A stretch of DNA of 27,615 nt from Reticulitermes lucifugus (GCA_026260175.1 JAKCWW010000143.1:126538-154152); one strand, 5' to 3'; positions 1 through 10,362 are shown, counted from the first letter of the stretch. Notes: generated by a model from the sequence alone, not told the origin. A program made the numbers and translations.

Positions 1-75
1 CGGTCGGGATCGAACCCGCGAACCTTGGGTCCAGTGGCGAGCACGCTAACCACTAGTCGACGATTCATAAACAGT
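1..75 (-). repeat. tRNA-derived SINE, partial
   Basis: On the minus strand this reads as a tRNA-like head: an A-box-like TAGTGGTTAGCGTGC (41-55) followed by a B-box GGTTCGATCCC (6-16). The body of the SINE would extend leftward out of the window. No acceptor stem closes and the anticodon region is not cloverleaf-like, so it is a SINE and not a working tRNA gene. Confidence 0.6.
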
Positions 76-386
76 GGCTTAGCTAATTCTTTGATGCCCA
101 GGGCTAGTAATCACAATGACCACCCCTAACAGAAATAATGGACATTAAAAAACCACAATTATTTATTGAATTTCCTTGTATTTTGCTCAATAATATAAGC
201 TCTGTTGGGGGCATAAAATCATATTTTTCACTAAAATATTCATTTTGCCGCCAATTCTGTCGCCCCAGCCATCATCAAAAAACGTTGCAGGTTTCTTCAT
301 ACAAGTATATTACCTCTATCAAAAACCTAACCTCCAACCTTGCTTTCATGTAAGATCTTAAATGGCTTTTGTTTCCAGAAACAAAC

Positions 387-553
387 CTCTGAGTGCAACC
401 ACCTCAGGTTCATATTTCTTCTGCTGCTCTGCAGTTGTCTTCAGCATACTGTGGAAACGAGCATGAGCCTCCTGCAAACTAGTGCCCATCTTCTCTGCCA
501 CTTCACATGTTCTCTCAAGCCGTCTGTGATCTTGATCCAGTTTCTGCATTTCA
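387..553 (-). CDS. Coiled-coil protein gene, fourth coding exon (gene continues past window start)
   Basis: This exon is 167 nt. The acceptor TTATTCTTGTAG precedes the last base of a serine codon and then EMQKLDQDHRRLERT. The exon ends after EVVALR plus one base at a donor GAG|GTTTGT; an alternative donor 12 bases earlier (GAG|GTGGTT) is also possible. The text continues the coiled coil (SLQEAHARFHSMLKT). Entry phase matches exon 3 exactly, which is the best evidence that these scattered open frames form one gene. Exit phase is 1, so at least one more exon must lie at lower coordinates outside the window. There is no stop codon or polyadenylation signal in view. Confidence 0.63.
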
Positions 554-1389
554 CTACAAGAATAACAAAACAAATCATATGGCACAATTATGAGTAAACT
601 TCCTGCATCTCTTCTTCAAACACGCTTTTTGTAAACTATATCAGATGATGAATAAAGGTGTATCTTGCAGTGTTGAGGTTATCACAGTGGTGTAGCTGAG
701 GATTCCATTCTACTTGGACATGAATCTCCATCATTGTGTGTAATGGGATCCCGCATGATCCTGAGATGATAATCATCATCTTAAAATTGCACATAAAGAT
801 CGCCATTTCTGCATATTGTTTTCTAATTCTATTAATCTTCCCTCAACCCTATTCAGACAGAACATAGCACCAGACTCCATCATGTTATTTCAAACCCGCA
901 ACCCACCAAAGTGTTATTTTATATTATTTTATGAAAACCCAGGAAGTGAAGCCAGTATGTGAAAGGCAAGCAGTCATTCTCTATAGAAACATTAGAAAAT
1001 TAATTAACCTTCCGAAAGTTGTCACTAGGATACAGGGAAAAAAAAATTGTGTTCAAGCACAAAGGCTGGGGACAATAATTTATATTCTAGTATTTTTCAG
1101 TATGTAGGTCAGGAGATGGTTAAAAACAAATACCCTAAAGTATTACTGCTATTTCTTAGGAAAACAAGACAATAGTTCTTAAGACAAAAGCTTGGAAGTA
1201 TGTAGGGTGGATTGGGTTGACTCAGGAAATGATCCAGTACCTGATTCCACATGACTTAAAATTTCTTTAACAGCCACAAGACTATTGGCTGTTGAAGGAA
1301 GACCAAGTTCGTTATGTATGACGCAAGATAAAATTACATATATAATGGATATAGAAGCACGTTATTCTTCACTGTATGTCAATGCTGAC

Positions 1390-1517
1390 CTCTTGACCTC
1401 CTCCACAGCTGTCCTTATCTTAGCCTCCAATTTGATACTGTTCTCCTGGAACATCTGTTGACAGCGTAGTTGTCCCTGCAGTTCCTCGACCTGTCGATGC
1501 AATGTCAGATTCTCTAG
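1390..1517 (-). CDS. Coiled-coil protein gene, third coding exon
   Basis: This exon is 128 nt, starting in phase 0 after the acceptor TGTTGGTTGCAG and ending with two bases of a codon at the donor AAGAG|GTCAGC. It encodes LENLTLHRQVEELQGQ and then a second helical stretch ending in EEVK. The two leftover bases AG join the first base T of the next exon to make a serine codon, so the frame is preserved. Leucine, glutamate and glutamine dominate, with no proline or glycine clusters, which supports a continuous coiled coil. It is 2.9 kb from exon 2 across an intron holding a mariner relic and SINE-like pieces. Confidence 0.65.
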
Positions 1518-1856
1518 CTGCAACCAACACAAGCAAGATAATGTGCATTGTCACCTGAAGAACTAGAGTAAACCAGTGAAAACTGTACACAACAAGCAAC
1601 CAGTAGCCTGAACTCAGCAGGAACAAAAGCTTTATTTTTCCTTCCAATTGTAATGTGGTGAAACCTTGTAAGTTCTCACAGTGTTGATATTTGTAGTAGT
1701 CATGATATACACAAAAATTTTGTTTCAGGGTTGAAGGACAATTTCAAGCTAAGAAATTTCTAGTGTTCAGGTACAGCTTTTCATGTGTATGTAGGCAATG
1801 CAAAAACTTATCCACCTGAGCAAAAAAATGACAAGATAAAGTTATCCGTGTGCTCG

Positions 1857-1995
1857 CCAGAAAGGCACGAGGGGAGTGAAAGTGCAGCTCCACTCTTTCA
1901 TAGCTTTGGCAGTTATATGAAGGCGAGTGGTCAGCTTCACTTCTCGGTTTCTTTACCCCCGGGGAAAGAGTTCCCCGTAACCATTAAATAGGAGG
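1857..1995 (+). repeat. Dispersed repeat fragment (GAGTGGTCAGCT...TTTACCCCCGGG type)
   Basis: The stretch around 1924-1970 (GAGTGGTCAGCTTCAC, then CTTTACCCCCGGGGAAAG) matches 3039-3090 (GAGTGGTTAGCTGAAC, then CTTTACCCCCGGGAAAG) in the same order. It is GC-rich against AT-rich intron. The pair is probably two decayed copies of one short interspersed element lying in an intron of the coiled-coil gene. Ends are not defined. Confidence 0.45.
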
Positions 1996-2730
1996 CCGTG
2001 GGGGCCACAGCGCCAGTCTGGACACTTGTGATAAGAAAAGGTCTCTTGCTCCTGTCAGAACCTGAACTATGATTCCTCAGACCTCCAGGCTTAGCCTAGT
2101 CACTCAGAAGTACAGTAACATGTTCTGTGTGATCATTGCATTATGCAGTTAAGTAAATGAGCTGGTGCTGGCTACTTGCACTGAGTCACGTCAAAACATG
2201 CGCTCACTGCTTGTCACTGTCATACTGATCGTGACAGCACTAGTACTGAGTACTGAGTACATTATGTATGTGGCTAACGTGTCTTCTGTTTTCATTTGTG
2301 GAGTTAACGAAGCTAAAAACATGTATGATTCATAAACATCTCTCAAATAAAGTAAGATTCAATGAAGCCTAATTTAGAATATATTTTAAATATGCAACAG
2401 GTTGTAAGGGAACATTTTTAAATGACCTCACGCATCAATCTACACTCAAAGTTTCGCGTGACGGGAGAGGGAGTAGTGATCACTGCTGTTGCAGTTTACC
2501 ATGAGTTGGGGTCCACACGTTTCAATTCAGCGCATGGCAGTTACCAGTCGATTTTGTAATCATCATATTATTAAAAAGGGTCCTGGAAGTGACTTCCTAC
2601 AGGTCACAGACACATATCAGATCTACCAAACACGCTGTTCAATGCAAGTCATCGTTCCGCTGGTGCAGGACAAACACTGCACTTTGAACGTTTTATTTTG
2701 TAACCTCTTCAGTACGAGGATTACTACCTT

Positions 2731-2812
2731 ACACTTTATCCTTTAGCGTGTCCCACAAGTACATGCACACATCGCACAGGTGCATATTTGGCAACCGAGG
2801 CCACAATCCCCT
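2731..2812 (-). pseudogene. Mariner-type transposase relic
   Basis: On the minus strand one frame reads GLWPRLPNMHLCDVCMYLWD and then TLKDKV. This resembles the block around the third catalytic Asp of mariner/IS630-type transposases in insects (G-L-W-P-P-R-S-P-D-L-x-x-C-D-F-Y-L-W-G-x-L-K-D). The expected Asp of PDL is Asn here. There is no open frame around it and no clear inverted ends, so it is an old fragment inside an intron. Confidence 0.45.
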
Positions 2813-3032
2813 GTTTATTATTCTGTTACCAAAAATGCTACGTAAACAGAGTATAGACTTTCTGAAACAATTATTATGGTCTTTCAGGTGTTCAAAAAGA
2901 ATGCCATGAGGTGTTAGAAAATGGGTCCACTAATCCTACATGTAGTTACACTCATAACGCAAAACAAACCTTAAAGAGTTGTCCCGTGCACACCATGAAG
3001 GCACATGAAGGAGATGAGATATTATGGACTAC

Positions 3033-3105
3033 ATGGAAATGAGTGGTTAGCTGAACGCTCCGGCCGCTTTACCCCCGGGAAAGGCCCTTATATGGATGCA
3101 AATGC
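3033..3105 (+). repeat. Second copy of the TTTACCCCCGGG dispersed repeat
   Basis: This matches the fragment near 1924-1970, sharing the GAGTGGT(T/C)AGCT block and the CTTTACCCCCGGG block about 20 bases later. It has no poly-A tail or duplication that I can see. Confidence 0.45.
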
Positions 3106-4458
3106 AACCGTTTTGTTGCATTTCGTTTTGATGGTGCAGAAGCCTCCATTTGGAGATCTTTTCAATCCAGTACCAATTTCATCCAGTTTTTCCTCAGTTA
3201 GCACTTATCTGCAGTGTGTTCTGTTACTGTCTAAAATGGAACTTGTTGCTCCATTTTTATGAATGTGTAAATTGTTTTGCTCTATGGAAGAGGAGCAACT
3301 GGAAACCTTCGTCTGAATGTACGACGATATTTTTTAGTAATCGTGTTTACCGTATGTATCACACAGAAACATGAGATGCTTTAATCAGATCCGCAGAGCA
3401 ACTGCAGATGACGCATAGATACCTCTAAACCCCTGCGAGAAGCAATTTCGGAAAGAGCCGGTTGGTGTTCCCTGCATATAAAACAATTGACCCGACGAGA
3501 AGTGACTAGTGTGGTGGTCTTTTAATATAATGAATGGCATTGTAGCTGAAGATAAGAATTTTACTTAATTATGTCACCAACATTCTTTGAAATCTTATGT
3601 AATAATGATGATACTTGAAAAATTCTGTACATGAATAGTGCCAGAATTAAGACACTAATTTACCATGCCAAAGTTTATGGTTAATGAGTTCTCTAATTCT
3701 AAGTTCACATGTAATGCCTTAAATATGGCATATAGCAATTCTTATAGAACTAATTATACCTAATCCTTCAAGTGTTTCAATCTGGATATAAAACAAAATT
3801 ATAAATCATAATGATCTATTTGATCCTACATTCTCACTATCATTGTTTTCAGTGCACGATAAATGGCAAACAACTCAGAGATTTTTACATTGATAAGATT
3901 AAAGTTTCAAATACAAACAGATCCTTATTGATTCGTTGTTCACACTTCCCCATCACACACCTGGTTATAATCTTTCCTTAATTACTGTCAGGAGACCGCA
4001 AAATATTGTGCAACTGCCATCTAATTATTACCATTTTCAAAAATGCACTCCGTTTGACAAAAGCTATATACTTTTCAAAGAGTTATCCCCAGACATGATT
4101 TGACAATTGATGCCACTTAGCTCCCACCTCATAAATTTGCTCAGACAGGACATGAATATTACTCACGGTAGGAAATTTACTATGTGTGTACTGAGATAGT
4201 CTGTGCTGTTTCTTTAAAATTACTCAGTTCTTAAAAAATCATATGGTGATTCACACAGATTTATCAGAAAGAGGGTTGTTTTCCTTACAGAAAACTAATT
4301 ATACCACTTAAAATCGCATTAATTATTGTTAGGTCAAAATGTAAGTCTGAAATATTTCACAAGCCCTAAATATACTCCTAAGTATACTGACCAATTTACA
4401 TATAATAATACAATAAAATGTTCAGTGATTTCATTCTTCCTGTTAAACACAAGACTAC

Positions 4459-4710
4459 CTGACAGGAACGTGTCTGGTCCTTGAGACAGTCCCTTTCGCG
4501 GACAGCCACCTCCAATTCGATTCGTAGTCGAGATAGTTCAGGTGAAGCAGCTGCCCGTTGCTCACCACACTGCTGTACTGCTTCCACTGCCACCTGCAGC
4601 TGCATGCGCATTTTCTGGGAATCGCGACGCTCAGCTTCCAGCATGCGTTCCAACTCATGCTGCTTGCCTACCAGGCCCTCTAGGTTCAGGCGGCATTCAT
4701 CCAACAGCCT
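4459..4710 (-). CDS. Coiled-coil protein gene, second coding exon
   Basis: This exon is 252 nt (84 codons), phase 0 at both ends. On the minus strand an acceptor (TTATCAATCAG) precedes AGGCTGTTGGATGAA and a donor (CAG|GTAGTC) follows the codons for TRSCQ. The translation opens RLLDECRLNLEGLVGKQHEL and continues as an uninterrupted amphipathic helix rich in Glu, Arg, Gln and Leu with heptad-like leucine spacing (for example ELSRLRIELEVAVRERDCL). The only proline is in the short A-A-A-S-P-E turn, which may be a hinge between two coiled-coil segments. GC content is clearly above the surrounding introns, as expected for coding DNA. It is separated from exon 1 by a 1.7-kb intron full of repeats. 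Confidence 0.68.
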
Positions 4711-4756
4711 CTGATTGATAACATACTATGAGCAGTCATTACACCACGCGTATACA

Positions 4757-4864
4757 TAGTCAAACCTCGATATAGCCTCCCCCGGTATAGTGCCACCCTA
4801 TTATACAGTATTTCGATTTGTCGCAACACAAATTGCATAGAGTGGCGCTGTACCGAGATTTGAT
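4757..4864. mobile_element. Short pogo-like MITE, degenerate
   Basis: The left end TAGTCAAACCTCGATATAG and the reverse complement of the right end (CATCAAATCTCGGTACAG, then CGCCACTC) form imperfect terminal repeats of about 25 bases. The AGTC-AAACCTCG-TATA ends belong to the same broad type as the 185-bp elements at 6728 and 10147. It lies in an intron of the coiled-coil gene. Confidence 0.45.
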
Positions 4865-4879
4865 GGGACATAAAAATGC

Positions 4880-5065
4880 GGGCTAGATGTCCGAGAAAGC
4901 GGAGTTCGATTCCCGACAGGGACAAGAGATATCTCTTTGCCAAAGTGTCTAGGCAGGCTATGGGCCCACCCACCATCCTAGTCAATGAGTACGGGGGGGG
5001 GGGGGCTCTGGCCCTCGGTCTTCTGAACACGCAGCAAGAATGCTACCCACTCGACAGTGATGTTT
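4880..5065 (+). repeat. tRNA-type SINE remnant with poly-G tract
   Basis: It begins with a B-box-like GAGTTCGATTCCCG (4903-4916), followed by the body text CAGGGACAAGAGATATCTC, GTGTCTAGGCAGGC, CCACCCACCATCCTAGTC and a run of 13 G before CTCTGGCCCTCGG. The A-box is lost. The body is distinctly GC-rich compared with the flanking intron. Confidence 0.5.
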
Positions 5066-5239
5066 GGTCATCCGCTTGTAACTTCATATTTCTGAGATCC
5101 AGATTACCCAGAACCTTGTTCTCAAATATCCTCAAACTATGATTTCCCTAACTAACTAATTTACCCCATGGAGCAGAGTCTTTCTTGAGAAGCTAATAGT
5201 TCTTCAGATAGCAAAGAAAATCCCCTCATTTTATGAAGT

Positions 5240-5585
5240 CGAAGCTTTAGTACCGTGTTCACAACGGCCGGTCACTTGTCCCTATCCTGGGCCATATAAA
5301 TCCCAGCCGAAGAATCCATTTTATTATTATCCTCCCATTTTCGCCTATACCTTCCAAGTGATCTCTTTCTTACAAGTTTCTCCACGAAAACCCTGTATGC
5401 ATTTCTACTCCCTCCCACACGTCCCACATGCCCCGCCTACCTCATCCTTCTTGATTTGATCGCCTGAATAACATTTGATGAGGAGTCCAAACTATGGAGT
5501 TCCACATTATACAACTTTTTTTTCTGTCTAATCTCGAACACCCTCAGCCTACGTTCTTCCCTTAATGTGACAAACCCAGTTCCAC
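5240..5585 (-). pseudogene. Non-LTR retrotransposon ORF2 C-terminal relic (1)
   Basis: In broken minus-strand frames this reads NVELHSLDSSSNVIQAIKSR, then RNAYRVFVEKLVRKRSLGRY and RRKWEDNNKMD, then AQDRDK and VVNTV. It matches the well-known tail of insect reverse-transcriptase ORFs with the pattern ELHDLYSS...VIKSRRMRWAGHVARMG...GRPRRRWEDNIKMDL...AQDRD. It carries several stops and frameshifts. It is probably the same family as the relic at 7790. Confidence 0.6.
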
Positions 5586-5833
5586 ACCCACACAACAGGA
5601 AAAATTATATTTTTGTATCTTTTAAACTTTATATGCATACATATCAAACGGCAAGGCAAAAGATTTTGGACAGAAAGGTAGCAGGCATTCCTTGAATTCA
5701 TATGCTCTTAATTTCTTCATGCACAAAATTGTGATTTCTTAGTGCACTTCCAAAATATTTGAAAGCCTGTCATACAAATATGTGTCTATCCGAAATTTAA
5801 TAAGGGTTTCATTTAAACACACATTAATTAACC

Positions 5834-6080
5834 CAACTACACACAGACCTTGTTTTACTCCCGTTCTTTTTACGCCTTTTTGCTTTAATGCACCTTACCA
5901 ATTAACACTTCTTAATTTACGCCCTATCATTTTCAGTTTAACACCCTTTGGCTGGCTGCATTATAGTACGTTAACCCCTTATTTCTAATAGGAATATCAT
6001 TTTTTATTTACGCCTTTTTTATTTGCGCTCACTTATTCACGAACACAACTAGGGCGTAAAACAAGGCCTTGGTGTAGTTA
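5834..6080. mobile_element. About 247-bp MITE with 30-base inverted ends, superfamily unknown
   Basis: The left end CAACTACACACAGACC then TTGTTTTACTCCC and the reverse complement of the right end (TAACTACACCAAGGCC then TTGTTTTACGCCC) match at roughly 25 of 30 positions. The interior has several TTTACGCC units. No convincing target duplication or coding capacity is visible. Confidence 0.5.
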
Positions 6081-6407
6081 CATTGGCATACCAACCTCCA
6101 TGAGGACATAATATAAAATCATCCTACTTGAAGCACAGGCTTTTTTGACGCCCACAAATGGCTGCTTAACTGCCCCATTCCCATTTTTCTCTAGTGCTAA
6201 AAACAGGCTTCCGTAAACACAAAAAAAGGCGAAATTATGGTGTGTGTTTTTACCATTAGATGTTCAAATAGGATATTGGAGGCCGAAACAAATTCTGAAC
6301 TGAATTAGAGCAAGACTGTAATAAATTTAATTTCATCGTGAATGTTCTTTTGACTGGCTATTTCTAGCGTCAAACCAACAACCTGTACTCACTGCTTGAA
6401 TACCTAC

Positions 6408-6503
6408 CCTCTTCATGTTGAGTTCGTGTACCACCTCCATTAATCGTCTCTCAAAGGAGAGAAACTCAGGCTGCGAGAGGAAGTTGTTATGATCTTGTTC
6501 CAT
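6408..6503 (-). CDS. Coiled-coil protein gene, first coding exon
   Basis: This is the putative start exon of a minus-strand gene that runs leftward out of the window. The ATG is at 6503-6501 and an in-frame TGA lies two codons upstream, so the reading frame probably opens here. The 32 codons begin MEQDHNNFLSQPEFLSFERR and end NMKR at a consensus donor, AGG|GTAGGT. Just upstream on the minus strand are two possible acceptors (GTGTGTTTCAG and CGAATTTCAG), so there may be a 5' UTR intron. The exon ends in phase 0, matching the next exon. The four exons seen give about 214 residues, nearly all charged, glutamine-rich helix typical of a cytoskeletal or centrosomal coiled coil. I do not recognise the family. 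The phrase LQEAHARF in exon 4 weakly recalls vertebrate CCDC150 from memory, which is too little to name the gene. Confidence 0.62.
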
Positions 6504-6727
6504 CCTTCAGACTGAAATTCGCGGGCTGAAACACACCAACATTCAGGCATTTTATACGAATACATAGAGTCCTGGATATGCAGTGGCCAGCAATTTTATT
6601 ACCGTTCAAAATATTCTTCCTTCAACTCGATATTTATGAGATGCTAAAGTAAATACAAATCTGTATTACTAGGAACTTAGGTGTTTATTTCACAAACATA
6701 CATTCAGGCGAGCTTCTGAGAGAATTA

Positions 6728-6912
6728 CAGTCGAACCCGGTTATAACGACAACCGTTTATGTGACACCTCGCCTATAGCGTCCGATATTCTGTGGTATCA
6801 ATTAATTCCTCACTGTTAACCATACCGTTACATTCCTCGGTTGTAACAACACTCGTTTATAACGACACAAAATATTCAGTCCCCTTCATGACGTTATAAC
6901 CGAGTTCGACTA
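6728..6912. mobile_element. 185-bp pogo/Tigger-like MITE, copy 1
   Basis: Starts CAGTCGAACCCGGTTATAAC and ends with the inverse, GTTATAACCGAGTTCGACTA. It is flanked by TA on both sides (6726-6727 and 6913-6914), as expected for Tc1/mariner/pogo insertions. It aligns along its whole length, in reverse orientation, with 10147-10331. No coding capacity. It lies just outside the start of the coiled-coil gene. Confidence 0.75.
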
Positions 6913-7381
6913 TATACTAAGCCAAAAACGTTATCTTGCTAAGAAAAATATTTGTACCTGAAAAGAGCAAAGGAGGTCGGGATTTTAGAATATAAAAAGA
7001 CCAAGAAAATTTGTGAGTTATGCAGATAAATTACTGTTGTTAGGATAGAAAAATCTAGGAGGCTCTGTTATGCTGGGCATGTAACTAGGAACCAATTTCA
7101 AAGTTTCGCATCGTATCCACTTTTTCTGCATTTGTTAACTTATACAGAATCTTCCATGCATAATCTGCAGGTATTATATTCCAAGCTACAAATATTCAGT
7201 AATTATCATTATCAGACTAAAGCTACAGTAGGATGATTGTTTTTACATAACCGCTTTTTCGTTATTTAATATTCCACAAAATCTAGCCTTGGTTTAAGTT
7301 TTTCGACAAATTACTGTACATCACTTTAGGACCCTATATTATGCAGGATTTTTGCCGCTCCAATCTCATATGTTTCTAAAT

Positions 7382-7556
7382 CTGTTGTTGTTGTTCTTGT
7401 TGTTGTTCTTCTTCCTGATGATTATGCTGCTACTACTACTACTACTACTACTACTACTGTTATAGTTTTTATTACTGTTGCTCTTTTCATTTTGTTGTTC
7501 CTGATTTTGTAGCTTTCGTCGTCGTCGTCGTCGTTGTTGTTGTTGTTGTTGTTGCC
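7382..7556. repeat. Compound trinucleotide microsatellite
   Basis: Successive tracts of GTT, CTA (about ten units near 7428-7457), CGT (about six units near 7516-7533) and GTT (about seven units near 7532-7552), separated by T-rich text. Read on the minus strand it gives poly-Asn/Asp and poly-Val shadows. Nothing suggests it is coding. Confidence 0.85.
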
Positions 7557-7789
7557 GTTAGTTATACACAGGCAACTAAATAAAAAATACCAGGATGGGA
7601 TGGACTCCAGTGACATAAATTACAGGACCAAATTTCATAAAATTTGGGCTATTGGTTCAAGAAGCGGACGTGGAGACACAAATACACAGCATGGTAATTT
7701 CTCGTGTGAAACTATCTAATTCCGTGAAGACCAGTTCTCCTTCAGCTGTTTAAGTCCTCAGTACATTCCCCGCCTTTTTTTGGAACCTG

Positions 7790-8190
7790 AAGATTCATTA
7801 CTCTGGTCACAACAGCCAACCACTCGTCTCCATCCTCAATCAGATAAATCCAATCCACACCCCCTAATCCTACGTCATGTAGATCCATTTTAATATTATA
7901 CTTCCATCTGGGCCTATATATTCAAAGTGGTCTCTTTCCTTTAGGTTTTCGCCCAAAACTCTGTATACATTTCATATCCCTCCCACGAATGCTGACTAAC
8001 TAACGCATCACATCGTCCTTCATTTTATCATTTTAACAACTCGTACTTGTAGTTAAGACTACGTCCCTCGTACGTCCACATATTCCACCTCAGCATTTCG
8101 TTCTCTAACATCCCCAGTCTATGTTTTCTCTTAATGTGAAAGACCAGTTTCATATTCCTATATAACATGTACTATTCTAGCTTTATACGT
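7790..8190 (-). pseudogene. Non-LTR retrotransposon ORF2 C-terminal relic (2)
   Basis: Minus-strand broken frames give LGMLENEMLRW, then [34 protein letters not shown] and GWRRVVGCC. These align in order with the conserved tail ENxVLRK...MYRVLVGKPEGKRPLGRPRRRWED...GCGGxDWIDLAQDRDxW of insect LINE ORF2. More decayed than the relic at 5240, with which it shares the CTTAATGTGA block. Confidence 0.5.
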
Positions 8191-8987
8191 CTTCCGACTT
8201 TCTTTTCTCTTGAGGAAGGTAAGTAAGCTAAATGCAGACATAACGATTGTTCATCTAAGGAAAACTTCACTCAATCTTCAATCATTTCTTGTTTCCGGCT
8301 CAACGAATTTTCTAATATGTCACTAATTTATTCATGATGATTTTCCAATTACTTCTGTTTACCAGAATATTTCTAGGCCATCTCCACCAATTTTGTATTC
8401 AAAGCTAAAAACACACACGCTGACAAACATAAGGAGATAATTTGTTTTCGCGACTGTAGGATTTTAGAGAGCCCCCCTTCACCACTCTCGCAATATTTAT
8501 CAAAATTTGCATCAATTGCTTTTTATCCAGATGAGGGGTTTAGGACTTTGACAAGAACACGGGTAGCCGAGCTTTGATGTGCCGTGGCAATGTAATCATA
8601 AAGGCGGCATAGATCGAACCGGGTGTATAAAAATGCAGTACTCTGAACGACCATTCTGCTCCACTGCAGCCGAAAGCTGGCGGTAGTCTGTGCTTCCGAG
8701 GGTTTGTTGTGTGTTCCTTACTTCATTCAACGATACTGTATCACGTAGTGATCATGACCACCACCTTTCCCAGAGCAGGTCTACGAGCTTCAATAATGTT
8801 GAAAACTGCCTAAGCTCATTATTCCTCTGGATTGACCGACTTCTTTATGACCAGGAAAGGTGGCAGGAGGTAGGAAATCCTATCGAAGTCAGACCTCTCA
8901 ACTTGTACTTTTTAGCTTCTTGTATCTGCAGAGTATATTTATTTTGTAATTCTCCTACTATTTCTTAATTTCATAATGGATCAATTA

Positions 8988-9579
8988 TGGGGTGATTCAG
9001 GAGGAAGTGTCAATATTTTTGGATGTGATATTATCGGTCATGGTGAGAACAAAAATTCGTTCGAACATGTGTCTAATTCTGAATGGCTACAGAGATGGAG
9101 CTCTTTGAACCTCCAGACCAAACTCCGTTAGATTGTGTTTCTGGGGTTGGCTGAAGGGCGAAGTTTAAAAAAGAAAGATGGATACTCGAGACGAATTGCT
9201 AGTATTTTGGACGCCGCTGCCCAAATCAAGAAACGTGAAGATCAACTCAGACGAACAACACGCGTTCTTCGCACACGAGTTGCAAAGTGCATTGGGGTTG
9301 ACGGTGCGATTTTCGAACATTTATTGTGAACTGTAAGAAATTTCTCATTTCTGTGCCACAAATTTTTCGTTTAAACATTAAATTTAAAATTAAAATAAAA
9401 TCAATACTAATTAATTTCTCTTTCTTCCTTACCATTCACAATGCTTTGTACTTGTATATTCAAACAGCTCCATCTCGGTAACCATTCAGAATCACACACA
9501 TGTTCATATGAACATTCTGTCTCACAATGACCGATACCATCACCTCTTAAATAGTAACTTTTCCTCCTGAATCACTCTG
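8988..9579 (+). mobile_element. 592-bp mariner-like element with about 125-bp inverted ends
   Basis: Begins TGGGGTGATTCAGGAGGAAG after TA (8986-8987) and ends with the inverse of CAGAGTGATTCAGGAGGAA before TA (9580-9581). The two arms (about 8988-9113 and 9455-9579) stay alignable through the blocks ATCGGTCAT, GAACATGTGT and GATTCTGAATGG to GAGATGGAGCT. Between them is a transposase C-terminal remnant at 9135-9329. This looks like an internally deleted derivative of a larger autonomous Tc1/mariner-type element. Confidence 0.75.
9135..9329 (+). pseudogene. Transposase C-terminus remnant within the mariner-like element
   Basis: The frame ends with VAKCIGVDGAIFEHLL and a stop. This closely resembles the typical last residues of a common insect transposase group (R-R-x-x-x-C-I-x-x-x-G-G-x-F-E-H-L-L). 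Upstream, RRIASILDAAAQIKKREDQL fits the preceding helix of that family. The catalytic DDE core is absent, so it cannot be active. The first residues run into the inverted repeat and are not original. Confidence 0.6.
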
Positions 9580-9581
9580 TA

Positions 9582-10140
9582 TAGTGTCACCAAATACCAT
9601 GCATTGGCCATATGAGACGCGGGGTTGATCTTACTCCTCAAATTCTTCTCCTGTATCAAAAGCAGAGGTTATGCACAGTAGATTGAGATGTGTGCGTCAT
9701 TATAAATGAGGGCGAGTGAATTTTGCGGAAGGGGACACGCACGGTCTGGAATTTGCTAACGGGACTGAAGATAACGAAGACAAACTTCATTCAGTAGCCG
9801 GTTCCACTGAAGATATTCTATCAAAGCATAAGCCCAAGACAAACTTAATGTGTTACAGGTAAGCTGACGTGCCTTTTGTCACTTTAGAATAGTCACATTT
9901 CAGAGTAACAAAATGGAAAGATCACTGTAGATGGTAATAAAAAGATAAAATATTGTAATTGCCGCAATAGTAATGAATTCGTAGGTCTTTTGCATTAAGT
10001 AACTCATATATAATATAGCTAGCCTAAAGAATATCATAGAAATTGTTTTACATAACAAAAAAATATACCCAAAGTAAATTTAGGTAACGATGTGAATAAG
10101 CTTGACTCATCGAACCAAAGTCTGTAATTAAATAGCAATG
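9582..10140. other. Intergenic, nothing recognised
   Basis: AT-rich text with no frame, repeat pair or structured element that I can support. Confidence 0.4.
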
Positions 10141-10146
10141 AAAATA

Positions 10147-10331
10147 CAGTCAAACCGGGTTATAACGTCATGAAAGGGACTGAATACTTTGTGTTGTTAC
10201 AAACGAGTGTCGTTATAACCGAGGAGTATAATGTTATGGTTAACAGTGACGAATTAATTGGCACCACAGCATATATGACGCTATAGGCGAGGTGTCGTAT
10301 AAAGCGATTTCGTTATAACCAGGTTCAGCTG
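10147..10331. mobile_element. 185-bp pogo/Tigger-like MITE, copy 2
   Basis: Starts CAGTCAAACCGGGTTATAAC after a TA and ends CGTTATAACCAGGTTC followed by a mutated terminus. It has the same length as the copy at 6728 and aligns to its reverse complement, including the internal ATGGTTAACAGTGA block. It lies directly beside the nested hAT cluster. Confidence 0.72.
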
Positions 10332-10362
10332 CAGTACGTGTTCTATATCAGGCGTGTACAAG

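Noticed and set aside
1..60. Possible minus-strand tRNA gene
   Set aside because: Boxes present but stems do not close; reads as a SINE cut by the window edge.
7422..7616. Frame with poly-Asn/Asp and poly-Val
   Set aside because: Wholly produced by the trinucleotide microsatellite.
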